Origin: Candidatus Methylomirabilis lanthanidiphila
GTDB lineage: Bacteria; Methylomirabilota; Methylomirabilia; Methylomirabilales; Methylomirabilaceae
Length of the DNA stretch: 64,000 bases
Assembly: GCA_902196205.1 (NCBI GenBank)
Contig: CABIKM010000014.1
Coordinates: 27,617-91,616, forward strand
Reading direction: 5' to 3'
Under the pieces are notes generated by a model that had not been told where the DNA came from, made no database searches, and saw only the letters and a list, made by a program, of their open reading frames with translations. This document shows positions 51,648 to 60,141 of the stretch, piece after piece. The position numbers were made by a program, and so were the translations under genes. Each line of letters begins with the position of its first letter. The first letter of the stretch is position 1.

Positions 51648-52619
51648 TCAGTTGAGCGCAAACTTCACCGGAAGCAGCACCCAGCTCTCCACCGGCTTCC
51701 CGCCCTTTTTGGCAGGAAAAAACGCCCACTCTCTGACCGAGTCTACCGCCGCCCGGTCCAGGATCTCGTACCCAGAGGATCGATCGACGGCAAGCCTCTC
51801 TACACGACCATCCGGCCGAACCAAGACCCGCAGGTAGACCGTTCCTTCGTATCCCTTCTCCCGCGCTAAGAGAGGATATTTGGGTAGCGGATTGATGCCG
51901 TAGTTCGGTGCCGAGGACCGCCCCACGGCGCCCCCATTGCCGGACCAGCCGATTCCTCCGGCCCCCGCGCCATAAGCAGAACCGATAGTCACCGACGGTG
52001 TCGACGGTGCGATCAACGTCGTATCAAGTCGGCCTGCTCCACCCCGACCGGCTACACCGGAGCCGACTTCGCCATCTCCGTCAGAACTGAGCACAACCGG
52101 TCCCCCCGATGCGCTGCCTAATGCCAAAGCCGTCGTGGCGCCAACACTCGTTACGTGCGATCCACCGGCAGCCATACCAACGGCCTTCGGCTCGGCAACC
52201 TGCTCATCAGGGGCGACGGGTTCCGCGTGGGCAGGTGAAGATGCCGCAATCGCTGAAGAAGGCGGCGAAACACGCGGTCGGGCTAACGCTTTCGAATTGC
52301 CCGACGGGGTCGCCGGCTGTTTGCGATGCGTGCGGTCAAGTCGCCCCGACGCGGCAGGCGACTCACTACCGTCACTCTCAATAATATTGACAACAAGGGG
52401 CTTCGGAACCGATGGAATCTTGGGAAGTCCAAAGCTGATAATCACCCAAGCCAAGATCACGTGAAAACCGGTAGAGCTCAGGAGAAACCGGCCCAGCGAA
52501 CGCGGCCCAGTCTGCGAACCAACCAATAACGTCATCGCAGGATAAGCCCCACCGGAGGTCCGGCCAACCTCAGTATGGTCTTCTTGATACCCGGATACGA
52601 AGGCATTCTTGGGAGCCAT
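51648..52619 (-). CDS. TonB-family energy transducer
   Basis: Couples inner-membrane energy to TonB-dependent receptors. A single transmembrane segment (about 48-63, FHVILAWVIISFGLPK) is followed by a long Pro/Ser/Gly-rich spacer and the C-terminal TonB domain YPLLAREKGYEGTVYLRVLV, then RSSGYEILDRAAVDSVREWA and PVKFALN. The ATG at 52619 has no Shine-Dalgarno but TATAAT six bases upstream, compatible with a leaderless mRNA; ATG 52535 is an alternative with GGTGGGG upstream. Three receptor genes follow upstream on the same strand, a natural set. ExbB/ExbD are not in the window. Confidence 0.9.
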   Translation of the reverse strand: MAPKNAFVSGYQEDHTEVGRTSGGAYPAMTLLVGSQTGPRSLGRFLLSSTGFHVILAWVIISFGLPKIPSVPKPLVVNIIESDGSESPAASGRLDRTHRKQPATPSGNSKALARPRVSPPSSAIAASSPAHAEPVAPDEQVAEPKAVGMAAGGSHVTSVGATTALALGSASGGPVVLSSDGDGEVGSGVAGRGGAGRLDTTLIAPSTPSVTIGSAYGAGAGGIGWSGNGGAVGRSSAPNYGINPLPKYPLLAREKGYEGTVYLRVLVRPDGRVERLAVDRSSGYEILDRAAVDSVREWAFFPAKKGGKPVESWVLLPVKFALN

Positions 52620-52749
52620 GTACTTATTATAGCGAATCTACCTGAAGCAGGCGAGCCGTTTTTTGACCTCTCTCCGCTGCGGAGTCGAAGGTGACGTGTG
52701 ATAACGGACATAGCTGCCATGCGCCCAGCCGGCCCACTGACAGGCAGAC

Positions 52750-53043
52750 CTATTGTAAAGGAACCGGTTCGCATGGCGCAAGCTGGTCATATAAAATCCA
52801 TATCGCCTGGGCGATCCGCGAATCGAGTGTCCACGACGCTACCATATCGTCCGTAATGGTCCCATCCAGGGTGTGCCTCCAGATACCGATTGCGTGTCCG
52901 AATTCATGGGCCACGAGTCTGCGTCCAATGTCGCCACCAGCATAAGCTGGATCGACACGTATCCTTGCGGATAGGTAGCGACCTCCAGACTCGTATGTAT
53001 ATAGGAACACGATCTTAAGCAAACGGGAGGGATACCTTGGCAA
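52750..53043 (-). CDS. Short metzincin-like protease fragment
   Basis: Ninety-seven residues with LVAHEFGHAIGIWRH, an HExxHxxGxxxH-type zinc site of metzincins/matrixins, preceded by YLSARIRVDPAYAGGDIG, which looks like the strand before the active helix. There is no ATG; the frame opens with TTG at 53043 right after the receptor stop and continues upstream without a start until a TAA. No signal peptide is visible. A complete matrixin domain needs about 150 residues, so this is likely a C-terminal remnant of a larger gene, or a coupled small protein. Confidence 0.5.
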   Translation of the reverse strand: MPRYPSRLLKIVFLYTYESGGRYLSARIRVDPAYAGGDIGRRLVAHEFGHAIGIWRHTLDGTITDDMVASWTLDSRIAQAIWILYDQLAPCEPVPLQ

Positions 53044-53045
53044 CC

Positions 53046-55283
53046 TCAGAAACTGTAGCTCATACCAGCCAACACATTAATGGGAGGGGCGGGGTTCAGG
53101 AAGCGTTCGATCGGCTCGCCGGCGATCTTCGCGTTGGGCGCGAAGGTCCCGAACGTCTCGTAGCGGTTGTTAGTCAGATTGTTAAGCTTCACGAATCCCG
53201 CGAAGCGCCGCCAGCGCAGATCGAGGCCGGCGTTCAAGACCACATAGTCGTCGAGCTTTGCCTGGGTATTGGCCTCGTCGCCGCGGAGGAACTGATCGCC
53301 GACATAGGTCAGGTCGAGGGAGAGGGTGAGCCATTTGTACAGATGGTACCGCAGACCGGCGTTGACCCGATGGTTCGGGGTCGATGGGATCACATCACCT
53401 GCGTCTACCTGTTGCAACACGCCGGGCGTCCGGGGTGAGGCGAGCTGGATGCTATCCCGAAATGTCGCCCGGGTCAGTGTATAGTTCACGTATGGCTCGA
53501 GGACGTTTCGGAAGAGCCCGCGCAGGCCGAATTCGATCCCCTGCCGTCTGGTATTCCCCACGTTTTGGAAAAAGACCGTCAGCTCAGCCGGGTCGGAGAC
53601 TGAAAAGATGTCGTCTCTGACGTCGGAGCGGTAGAGCGCCAGGTTCCCCTCGAGCCAGGGAAAGGGGCGCGCCCGGACGCCGACTTCGTAGTTATGGGTT
53701 CTGACGGGACTCAGCTTGGAAAACCCGGTATCCGGCGCCACGCCGGCCTGCAGCCCGACGCACGGGGAGTCGGGATCGGCGCAGGTCAGCTCCAGAAAGG
53801 CCGGAACACGATAGCCTTGCGAATACGAGAAATAGACCCCGTAGTGATCCGAGAGGTTGTAGTTGATGCCGGCCCGCGGGAGGACACGGCTGTACGAGGC
53901 CCTTCCCGACGCCTTGCCCGGCTCTTCTGGACTCGAGTCGGTGATACGGTGCCGGACGTAATCGAGGCGAAGCGCCCCGGTCACGAACAGGCTGTCGCCC
54001 GTCAGCAACAGCCCGCGCCCCAGCTCGGCGGTATCCTGGATGAAGGCCCCGACGGTATCCTGCTTATCGGAGAGGACGGAGTCCAGCGCCTTCTCAGGGC
54101 ACTCTTCATCGGGATCCAGCCCGGCGGCAAACGCCTCGTCACGGCACTGTTGGCGGGACCGGTCGTTCTGCTCTTCGAAGACCCGGATGTCCACGTCGTG
54201 ATGCGCGCCCTCCACCCCGAGGGTGAGGGTATTCTTACGCCCCCAGAATCGGCCCTCGTGCGTCAGTTGCGCCGCCCCGCCGCTTGAGAGGGTATCGTTA
54301 AACAGGCGGCTGTTCTCGCTGATCAGGCTGACATTGTACTGTTCGGTTTCAAGGCTTCTGGCAAAGCCGTTGAGGGCCAGGGAGAAGCCGCCGCCGAGCC
54401 GCTGGTGGACATTCAGCGTCCCCATATGCAGATCGGGATTAAAGAAATCCCCTCCGGTGAAGTTCTGCGTACGATCGACCTTCAGGATGCTTTCGGGTAG
54501 TGTCCCGGCCTGCAGGATCCGGTTGTTCTGAAACTGATAGGAGAGGGTGATGTCGGTACCGCCATGACGGAACCCCAGCTTTCCGAAGGCCTGAGACAGG
54601 CGGCTGTCGGTTTGATCCCGCCAGCCGTCTTCATCGAACTGGCTTCCGGCGAAGTAGTAATCAACGAGTCCTGCGGTCCCGCTGATGTAGCCTCCGCCTT
54701 TCCGGCGACCGAAGCTGCCGCCCGACATCTCCGGTACGATCTCCCGTTCTATGCCGCCTCGCCGGGTAATGATGTTTACCGAACCGGCCAGCGCATTTCT
54801 GCCGAACACCGCCGTCGGACCACGGATCAACTCGATCCGTTCCACGTGGTCCAAAGGCAAGAGGTCAAAATTGATCTCTTCGACGGCCGGTTCGTTTATC
54901 CGGACGCCATCGACGAAGACGCTGATCCCCTGAGGGATGCCGGTCACCGAACTTCCGGTGAACCCTCGGAAGGAAAGATCGGGCTGAAAAGAGTTACCCT
55001 GCTCGTCATTCAGATGGACTCCGGGGAGGTGTTGCATGAAGTCCTGAAGGGTCACCGCCCCGGACTGCGCAATCTCCTTGCCCGTAATCACCTGGACGCT
55101 GGCAGGTATCTCAGTCAGCGCCACCGGCGCCTCGGGCAGGCGGGCCGGCGCTGTCACGACAATTTCAGGAAGCGGGACGACCTCCTGTGCGGTTCCGGAT
55201 TCCTGCGCCTGTGCGCTGCCGGCCCAATAACCCATCACCAACCCGGCAAGCACTGCAACTGCCCGCACTCGACCTCCGGTCAT
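53046..55283 (-). CDS. TonB-dependent outer-membrane receptor (first)
   Basis: 745 residues. GAAGGAGG precedes ATG 55283. Signal peptide ending SAQAQE; a TonB-box-like PEIVVTAP; plug domain with VQVITGKEIAQSGAVTLQDF, GVRINEPAVEEINFD and ELIRGPTAVFGRNALAGSVN; 22-strand barrel ending in the terminal aromatic Phe (NVLAGMSYSF). The substrate cannot be read. Receptors of this type import siderophores, vitamin B12, metal chelates or lanthanophores; none of these is certain. I see no cobalamin riboswitch upstream. Paralogue of 55817-58162, with similar start sequences. Confidence 0.92.
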   Translation of the reverse strand: MTGGRVRAVAVLAGLVMGYWAGSAQAQESGTAQEVVPLPEIVVTAPARLPEAPVALTEIPASVQVITGKEIAQSGAVTLQDFMQHLPGVHLNDEQGNSFQPDLSFRGFTGSSVTGIPQGISVFVDGVRINEPAVEEINFDLLPLDHVERIELIRGPTAVFGRNALAGSVNIITRRGGIEREIVPEMSGGSFGRRKGGGYISGTAGLVDYYFAGSQFDEDGWRDQTDSRLSQAFGKLGFRHGGTDITLSYQFQNNRILQAGTLPESILKVDRTQNFTGGDFFNPDLHMGTLNVHQRLGGGFSLALNGFARSLETEQYNVSLISENSRLFNDTLSSGGAAQLTHEGRFWGRKNTLTLGVEGAHHDVDIRVFEEQNDRSRQQCRDEAFAAGLDPDEECPEKALDSVLSDKQDTVGAFIQDTAELGRGLLLTGDSLFVTGALRLDYVRHRITDSSPEEPGKASGRASYSRVLPRAGINYNLSDHYGVYFSYSQGYRVPAFLELTCADPDSPCVGLQAGVAPDTGFSKLSPVRTHNYEVGVRARPFPWLEGNLALYRSDVRDDIFSVSDPAELTVFFQNVGNTRRQGIEFGLRGLFRNVLEPYVNYTLTRATFRDSIQLASPRTPGVLQQVDAGDVIPSTPNHRVNAGLRYHLYKWLTLSLDLTYVGDQFLRGDEANTQAKLDDYVVLNAGLDLRWRRFAGFVKLNNLTNNRYETFGTFAPNAKIAGEPIERFLNPAPPINVLAGMSYSF

Positions 55284-55370
55284 TAGGTTGCCTCCTTCGG
55301 GAAGCCAAAGTAGTGTCCCTGTAATCGGTTGACACTAGTGCTTAATTTCGACAGTTCGCGCACACACATC

Positions 55371-55397
55371 GTCATACCGGCGAAAGCCGGTATCCAG
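55371..55397. repeat. GTCATACCGGCGAAAGCCGGTATCCAG repeat
   Basis: A short palindrome of the GTCATNCCNGCGAAAGCNGGNATCCAG type, spread in many bacterial genomes. It lies in the 530-bp gap before the first receptor gene; the rest of the gap shows only the small gene at 55612-55725. Confidence 0.75.
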
Positions 55398-55611
55398 TAA
55401 TCAATGGGTCCCCACTTCAAAACTGTGAGAACGACGGCGTGGGTTTTTGTTCAACGCTGAGTAAGAGGCCATAACCCGATGATCCCGAATCGTTCCGACA
55501 CCCAACCCCGGAACACCCACAGAGGGGCAGATTAACACGAAAACCTATCATTGGGAGGGGATCGTCGGCAACAGGTGTTTTTTGTATCGTTCCTTTTTGC
55601 CAAGGCTGCAT

Positions 55612-55725
55612 TCAGGCAGGTTCCATACTGATTTTGGTTTTCATCATCTGGAAGGTTGCAGCCGATGCGGTGACTGCGCTCAATGAAAACAGGATCGCGC
55701 TCAGGATCAGGCATTGTGTTTTCAT
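55612..55725 (-). CDS. 37-residue signal-peptide-bearing small protein between two receptor genes
   Basis: GAAGGAGG stands six bases before ATG 55725, the same sequence as ahead of the first receptor gene. The product begins with a clear signal peptide (MKTQCLILSAILFSLSAVTA, cut after SAA), but only about 14 mature residues follow (TFQMMKTKISMEPA). In the next frame the same DNA reads CNLPDDENQNQYGTCLNAAL and more Cys, resembling a small secreted mature protein. So the gene may be frameshifted, or a real short peptide. It starts 92 bp after the stop of the second receptor. Function unknown. Confidence 0.5.
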   Translation of the reverse strand: MKTQCLILSAILFSLSAVTASAATFQMMKTKISMEPA

Positions 55726-55816
55726 GGAACTGCCTCCTTCCTCTAAAATCTGTTACCGGCGCCGACCAGAACGTTGTGGGTGGGGCAGGGTTGACGAAGC
55801 GCTATCAGTGCAGGCA

Positions 55817-58162
55817 TCAAAAGCGCAACTTGACACCGACCCAGCCGGCTACGGGCGATCCTGGGGCGACGAATCGCTCAACGGCGATGGGGCTGCTGAA
55901 GGCGTTAAAATTGAGCGCGCCCGCCGTCTCGTAGTGGGTATCGGTGACGTTGTCGATGCGCGTCCAGATCTCCAGGTTCTTGATCGGCACGTAGCGGGCA
56001 TGAAGATTCAGTATCGCGTAGGCATCCGTCTTGCTTTGGTTGTTGCCGTCGTCGCCGCGGAGATAGTTGCCGGACACGGCGATCACGTTGCCGCCGATCC
56101 AGAGATTGTCCAGCAGGGCGTACTCTGCGCCAACCTTGGCATTGTGCGTGGGAATGCCGGGAATCTGATCGCCGTCCTTGACCCTCACGCCGTCTGATTC
56201 CGTGACGCTCGCGAGCGTCACGTCGCTCTGGTAGGTGGCATCAACGTAGGCGTAGCTCCCAAAGTACCTCAGCCGCTGCCACCTGCCCTGCAGGCCGACC
56301 TCGACGCCCTGGCGGCGTGTCGCGTCAACGTTCCGGAAAAAGCCGGCCCCGCCGGTTTCAACGACGGTGAACAGGATGTCGTTGCTCAAGTCGGTGCGGA
56401 AGAAGCCGGCGTTCCACCGCAACCCATTTCCGATCGGCAGACTGCCGCGCGTGCCGAACTCGTACGTGCGGGCGACGACCTTGTTGAGCGGCGGATCGGC
56501 GACAAACGCATTCGGCAGATTGCACGGGTCATTCTCATCGGCGCAGGTCAGTTCCGCCGGAGTGGGGGCGCGAAAGCCCTCGCTGTAGGAAAAGAACAGC
56601 GTGGCGTTTTTCAGCGCTTGAAACGTCAGTCCAACGGCGGGACTGAAGCGCTCGAATGTATGGTGGCCGTTGAGATCGTCGTTCTCGCCCGACCGGTCGC
56701 GTAGGCGAATGTCCACATGTTGATATCGCCCCGACAGCGTCAGCGCCAGTCGCTCGGTGATGTCGACGGTATTGGTAATGTAGACACCGGCATTATCCTG
56801 CCGGGTGCCGACGTTCACCTCCGTCTCAAAGGGTTCCTCGCGTTCTGTGCCCACGCTGTTGCCGTCCGGCACCAGTTCCGATTCGGCCTCGCGCTGGCTG
56901 AAATGGCTTTCGTGTCGATCGAAGGCAAATCCGACAGTCAGCCGGTTGGTGCGGCCCATGATGGCGCCGCTATGCGAGAGTTGGAGCGTTCCGCCGAAGT
57001 CATCGGTGCGGGTTCTCGTCGTCCGGTCCTCACCCTCGGCTTCGCGTTCCAGCGCTCCGGTCAGCGGATTGCCGTCCTCATCAAAGAATCCGACGGCTAA
57101 GCCGGCGCACAGCCCCAGGTGCAGCGGCCGGCCGCCGGCGTCGAAGACTTCCTCGCCGGTCGCGTCGTCCATACAGCCGACCTCGGCATCCCCATTCAGG
57201 GTCTTGCGCTTGTAATAGCGATAGAACCCGTTCCCCGAGAGCAGCAGGGTATCCGTGATCCGGCGACTGCCGCGCAGGTTGAGCAGGTGCATACGATTTT
57301 CGGTCAGATCGGGGAAGGTATGGACGGCATCGCGATCTCGCTTGAGCGTACTCGTCGGCACGAAGCCGTTGCCGATGAGATCGTTGTCGGCCCAGATATA
57401 GTTGAGGTTGAGGTCGGTGCGGTCCGTCTTATACCCGATTCTACTGAATAACTGCCGCAAGTCACTCGGCGAGTGCTCGCGCCAGCCGTGTTCGTCCAGT
57501 GCGTTGAATGTCAGATACAAGTCGAACGGACCGCGCGCAACGCCGTGTTCTGCCTCCACCGCCCAGCGTCCGAAAGATCCTCCGGACGCTTCGATTTCCG
57601 TACCCTGAAAATCGAATCCGCGCTTGGTGCGGATGTTGAGGGCGCCACCGAGGGTATTCAAACCGAAGACCGGATTGGAACCGGGAATCAGATCGATTTC
57701 CGCGATAGCGGACTGGGGAATGAGGTCCCAGTTGACGGTTTCCCCGAATCCGTCGTTGAAGCGCATACCGTCCATATACACGGACAGACCGATGGGGCTG
57801 CCGGTCAGGGGCGAGGCGAGAAAACCGCGGTAGGTCACATCACTCTGCCAGGGGTTGTTCTGAGCGGCGTTGATATTGACCGAGCCGAGATTCCGGTAGA
57901 GCATATTCGAGAGATCGTGGGGGTTCTGACTCTCGACCTCTTCAGCCGCCATCTCCTGAACGTTCCCCGGGTATTTCTCGATGGGAATGCCGAGAGCCGG
58001 CAGAGGGGTATGTTCGATCACCTCTACCGCCGGGAGCTCAAAGGCCTCGAGGGGGCTCGCCTCCTGCGGAGCTTCGGGTTCTTGCGCCCACGCCGTGTCA
58101 GCCGAATACCCGATGATCAACCCGCCCACCAATCCGACTGCCAGCGCTAGAGTTCCCCGCAT
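55817..58162 (-). CDS. TonB-dependent outer-membrane receptor (second), sigma-54 controlled
   Basis: 781 residues; CTGGAGG precedes ATG 58162. Signal peptide ending AWAQE; TonB-box-like PAVEVIEHTP; plug with GLSVYMDGMRFNDGFGETVN, EIDLIPGSNPVFGLNTLGGA and NIRTKRG; the barrel ends in GWVGVKLRF. It has its own regulatory region: a sigma-54 promoter at 58430-58446 and paired palindromes at 58533-58563, beneath an NtrC-type regulator gene. So its expression probably answers to the two-component system encoded upstream. Ligand unknown. Confidence 0.93.
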   Translation of the reverse strand: MRGTLALAVGLVGGLIIGYSADTAWAQEPEAPQEASPLEAFELPAVEVIEHTPLPALGIPIEKYPGNVQEMAAEEVESQNPHDLSNMLYRNLGSVNINAAQNNPWQSDVTYRGFLASPLTGSPIGLSVYMDGMRFNDGFGETVNWDLIPQSAIAEIDLIPGSNPVFGLNTLGGALNIRTKRGFDFQGTEIEASGGSFGRWAVEAEHGVARGPFDLYLTFNALDEHGWREHSPSDLRQLFSRIGYKTDRTDLNLNYIWADNDLIGNGFVPTSTLKRDRDAVHTFPDLTENRMHLLNLRGSRRITDTLLLSGNGFYRYYKRKTLNGDAEVGCMDDATGEEVFDAGGRPLHLGLCAGLAVGFFDEDGNPLTGALEREAEGEDRTTRTRTDDFGGTLQLSHSGAIMGRTNRLTVGFAFDRHESHFSQREAESELVPDGNSVGTEREEPFETEVNVGTRQDNAGVYITNTVDITERLALTLSGRYQHVDIRLRDRSGENDDLNGHHTFERFSPAVGLTFQALKNATLFFSYSEGFRAPTPAELTCADENDPCNLPNAFVADPPLNKVVARTYEFGTRGSLPIGNGLRWNAGFFRTDLSNDILFTVVETGGAGFFRNVDATRRQGVEVGLQGRWQRLRYFGSYAYVDATYQSDVTLASVTESDGVRVKDGDQIPGIPTHNAKVGAEYALLDNLWIGGNVIAVSGNYLRGDDGNNQSKTDAYAILNLHARYVPIKNLEIWTRIDNVTDTHYETAGALNFNAFSSPIAVERFVAPGSPVAGWVGVKLRF

Positions 58163-58219
58163 AGCATTACCTCCAGAAGGATGCCCCGTGTGTGTCCCAT
58201 AAGTCCCTTTAGAGCGATG

Positions 58220-58335
58220 GTCATTCCGGGCTTCACTCCGAATCGAGTCCAGGTCAGGTTCCGGAATCCAGTCTTTCGACGCCGGATTCCCGCTCCCTGC
58301 TTAAAGCCTGCAGGGACAAGCTTCGCGGGAATGAC
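58220..58335. repeat. GTCATTCCGG ... GGAATGAC repeat
   Basis: GTCATTCCGGGCTTCACTCC at the left and AGCTTCGCGGGAATGAC at the right, with GGAATCCAG inside; a member of the GTCATTCCCGCGAAAGCGGG family. It lies in the leader between the sigma-54 promoter and the receptor ATG. Confidence 0.7.
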
Positions 58336-58429
58336 GGCTCCAGAGTGGATGTAAGGAGGCGTCAGACGCACGGCATCAGGTCTACCTGAGTACGTTCGAG
58401 TAGACTCCTCCCCTGGGAGGACTCTAGAC

Positions 58430-58446
58430 TGCAACACGTATGCCGG
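58430..58446 (-). promoter_or_regulatory. Sigma-54 promoter (-24/-12) of the second receptor gene
   Basis: Minus strand CGGCATACGTGTTGCA fits TGGCACGN4TTGCA with GG and GC exactly ten bases apart. Predicted start near 58419, about 257 bases before the ATG at 58162. Confidence 0.65.
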
Positions 58447-58532
58447 ATATGACCGAGGGTAAGGAGAGGCTAAGCTGTTGGATTTTCAGCAGTGATTCCA
58501 GAGCTCGTCCGAGTCTGGGCGGGTGAACAACT

Positions 58533-58563
58533 GGTTGATTTCAACCGGCGGTTGGTTTCAACC
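58533..58563. promoter_or_regulatory. Two adjacent palindromes, likely upstream activator sites
   Basis: GGTTGATTTCAACC (58533-58546) and GGTTGGTTTCAACC (58550-58563), same dyad GGTTG-N4-CAACC, centres 17 bases apart. They lie about 130 bases upstream of the predicted start at 58419, the usual place for NtrC-family binding. Confidence 0.7.
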
Positions 58564-58591
58564 AGTTGACTCCGGAAGATCACCCATCCAC

Positions 58592-58688
58592 GTCATTGCA
58601 AGGAGCGAAGCGACGAAGCGATCCCACCGTTCTTCCGATTCTCAAGAACGCTGAGATTGCCGCGCTCCTTTCAGTCGCTCGCAATGAC
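58592..58688. repeat. GTCATTGCAAGGAGCGAAGC palindromic repeat
   Basis: GTCATTGCAAGGAGCGAAGC and GACGAAGCGATC at the left, CGCTCCTTTCAGTCGCTCGC and AATGAC at the right. Same family as 17692-17865. Confidence 0.8.
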
Positions 58689-58722
58689 CGTCTTATGGAT
58701 TTAGTCGTCGATTATGGCTTGC

Positions 58723-60141
58723 TCACGATTCAGGGCGGGTGATGCCGTGCTTTTGGATGCGATAGCGGAGGGCCTCCCGGCCGATGTTCAGTTTCCTGGC
58801 GGCCTCGGTGACATTGCCGTCCGTCAGATCCAGCGCCTGTCTGATCAGTTGTCGCTCGACCTCTTCCAGATCGACGCCCTGCTCAGGCAACCGGATAGGC
58901 AACGGCCCATCGGCATCTGCGGGGGGAGTTCGTCTTCGGCTCTCACCCCCTGGGGTCGGCATGTCCAGACCAAGCGCCGCCGGACCGATCTCGTCCCCGT
59001 CGCACACCAACAGCGCCCGCTCGACCAGATGGACAAGCTCTCGAACGTTACCCGGCCAGCGGTAGGTTTTGAGGGCCTGGATGGAGGCCTCGGTGAACCG
59101 TCTTGTGGGAAGCGAATACTTGTGCGTCAGTTGCCTGAGGAAATGGTTCGCCAGCAGGACTACATCCTCGCCGCGCTCCCGCAGCGGCGGCAGTTCCACG
59201 GTCAGAACCTTCAGACGATAGTAGAGGTCTGGGCGAAAGGCGCCGGCCTTCACAGCCGCTTCGAGGTTGCGGTTGGTGGCCGCAATAATGCGGACATTCA
59301 CTTTTCGCTCCCGAAGGCTTCCCACCCGACGAACCTGCCGTCGCTCGATCGCCTTCAGCAGTTTCGCCTGAAGCTCCAGGCCCAGCTCGCCGATCTCGTC
59401 CAGAAAGAGGGTCCCCCCATCTGCCGCCTCGATCAGGCCCGGCTTTGTGGTCGTCGCGCCGGTAAACGCGCCCTTCTCGTACCCGAACAGTTCCGCTTCG
59501 GCCAGCTCTTTCGGAATCGACGTGCAGTCGATCTCCACGAACGGCTGTCCGGCAAGGCTGCCGCAACGATGGATCGCCCGCGCCACAAGATCCTTCCCGG
59601 TGCCGGTCTCACCCAACACCAGCACCGTCGGCAGTTCGCCCGCGGACCCCGGTTCAAGATGGGCGATCCGCTCGATCAACCCGATGACCTGCGTGATCCC
59701 GGGAGAGGCGCCGATGATCTCGCCATGGGCCGCCTGCTGGATCTCTTTGCGCTGGAAATACGCGAGGCGTTCCCGCAGGCGATGGGTCTCCAGCGCCTTT
59801 TCGATCACGAAACCGAGTTCGTCATGATCGACCGGCTTCTGGATGTAATCGTATGCCCCCGCCTTCATGGCGGCGACGGCGCTCTGCACGCTGCTGTAGG
59901 CGGTCACGATGATGACGATCAGATCGGGGTCAAGGGAGGTGAGCTTCTGCAGCGCCTCCAATCCGCCCATCCCGGCCAGCTTGACATCGAGCAGGATGAT
60001 ATCGGGCCGATTCGCGTCGAGTGAGGCGATCCCATCCTCCGCGCTCGGCAGGCTCCAGCATTCGTGGCCGTTCCTGTTCAAGGCGTGGGCCACCGAGCGG
60101 GCGAACACCACCTCGTCATCAATGACCAGTATTTTGGCCAT
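58723..60141 (-). CDS. NtrC-family sigma-54-dependent response regulator
   Basis: 472 residues: receiver with phosphoacceptor Asp52 (IILLDVKLAG) and Lys102 (YIQKPVD); AAA+ domain with Walker A GETGTGKD (177-184), the sigma-54 contact loop GAFTGA (224-229) and Walker B LFLDE; C-terminal Fis-type HTH (RQALDLTDGNVTEAARKLNI, then REALRYRIQKHG). Complete and probably active. ATG 60141 overlaps the upstream histidine kinase by 23 bases, so the pair is coupled. Its likely targets are the paired palindromes at 58533-58563 and the sigma-54 promoter at 58430, just below its own stop. Confidence 0.95.
   Translation of the reverse strand: MAKILVIDDEVVFARSVAHALNRNGHECWSLPSAEDGIASLDANRPDIILLDVKLAGMGGLEALQKLTSLDPDLIVIIVTAYSSVQSAVAAMKAGAYDYIQKPVDHDELGFVIEKALETHRLRERLAYFQRKEIQQAAHGEIIGASPGITQVIGLIERIAHLEPGSAGELPTVLVLGETGTGKDLVARAIHRCGSLAGQPFVEIDCTSIPKELAEAELFGYEKGAFTGATTTKPGLIEAADGGTLFLDEIGELGLELQAKLLKAIERRQVRRVGSLRERKVNVRIIAATNRNLEAAVKAGAFRPDLYYRLKVLTVELPPLRERGEDVVLLANHFLRQLTHKYSLPTRRFTEASIQALKTYRWPGNVRELVHLVERALLVCDGDEIGPAALGLDMPTPGGESRRRTPPADADGPLPIRLPEQGVDLEEVERQLIRQALDLTDGNVTEAARKLNIGREALRYRIQKHGITRPES

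Noticed and set aside
53046..55283. Three TonB-dependent receptors as a single duplicated operon
   Set aside because: Gaps of 0.5 kb or more, separate regulatory regions and weak similarity of the third receptor argue for separate units.
55284..55450. Cobalamin riboswitch ahead of the first receptor gene
   Set aside because: No B12-box-like sequence or matching stem pattern was seen; the region holds a dispersed repeat instead.
55612..55725. Methanobactin-type precursor next to a TonB-dependent receptor
   Set aside because: The peptide has a standard signal peptide and no Cys in its short mature end; no methanobactin maturation genes (mbnB/mbnC-like) are near.
58714..60024. Long plus-strand open frame (436 codons) over the NtrC-type regulator
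   Set aside because: Antisense shadow of a fully supported AAA+ regulator; composition is Arg/Gln/His-rich noise.
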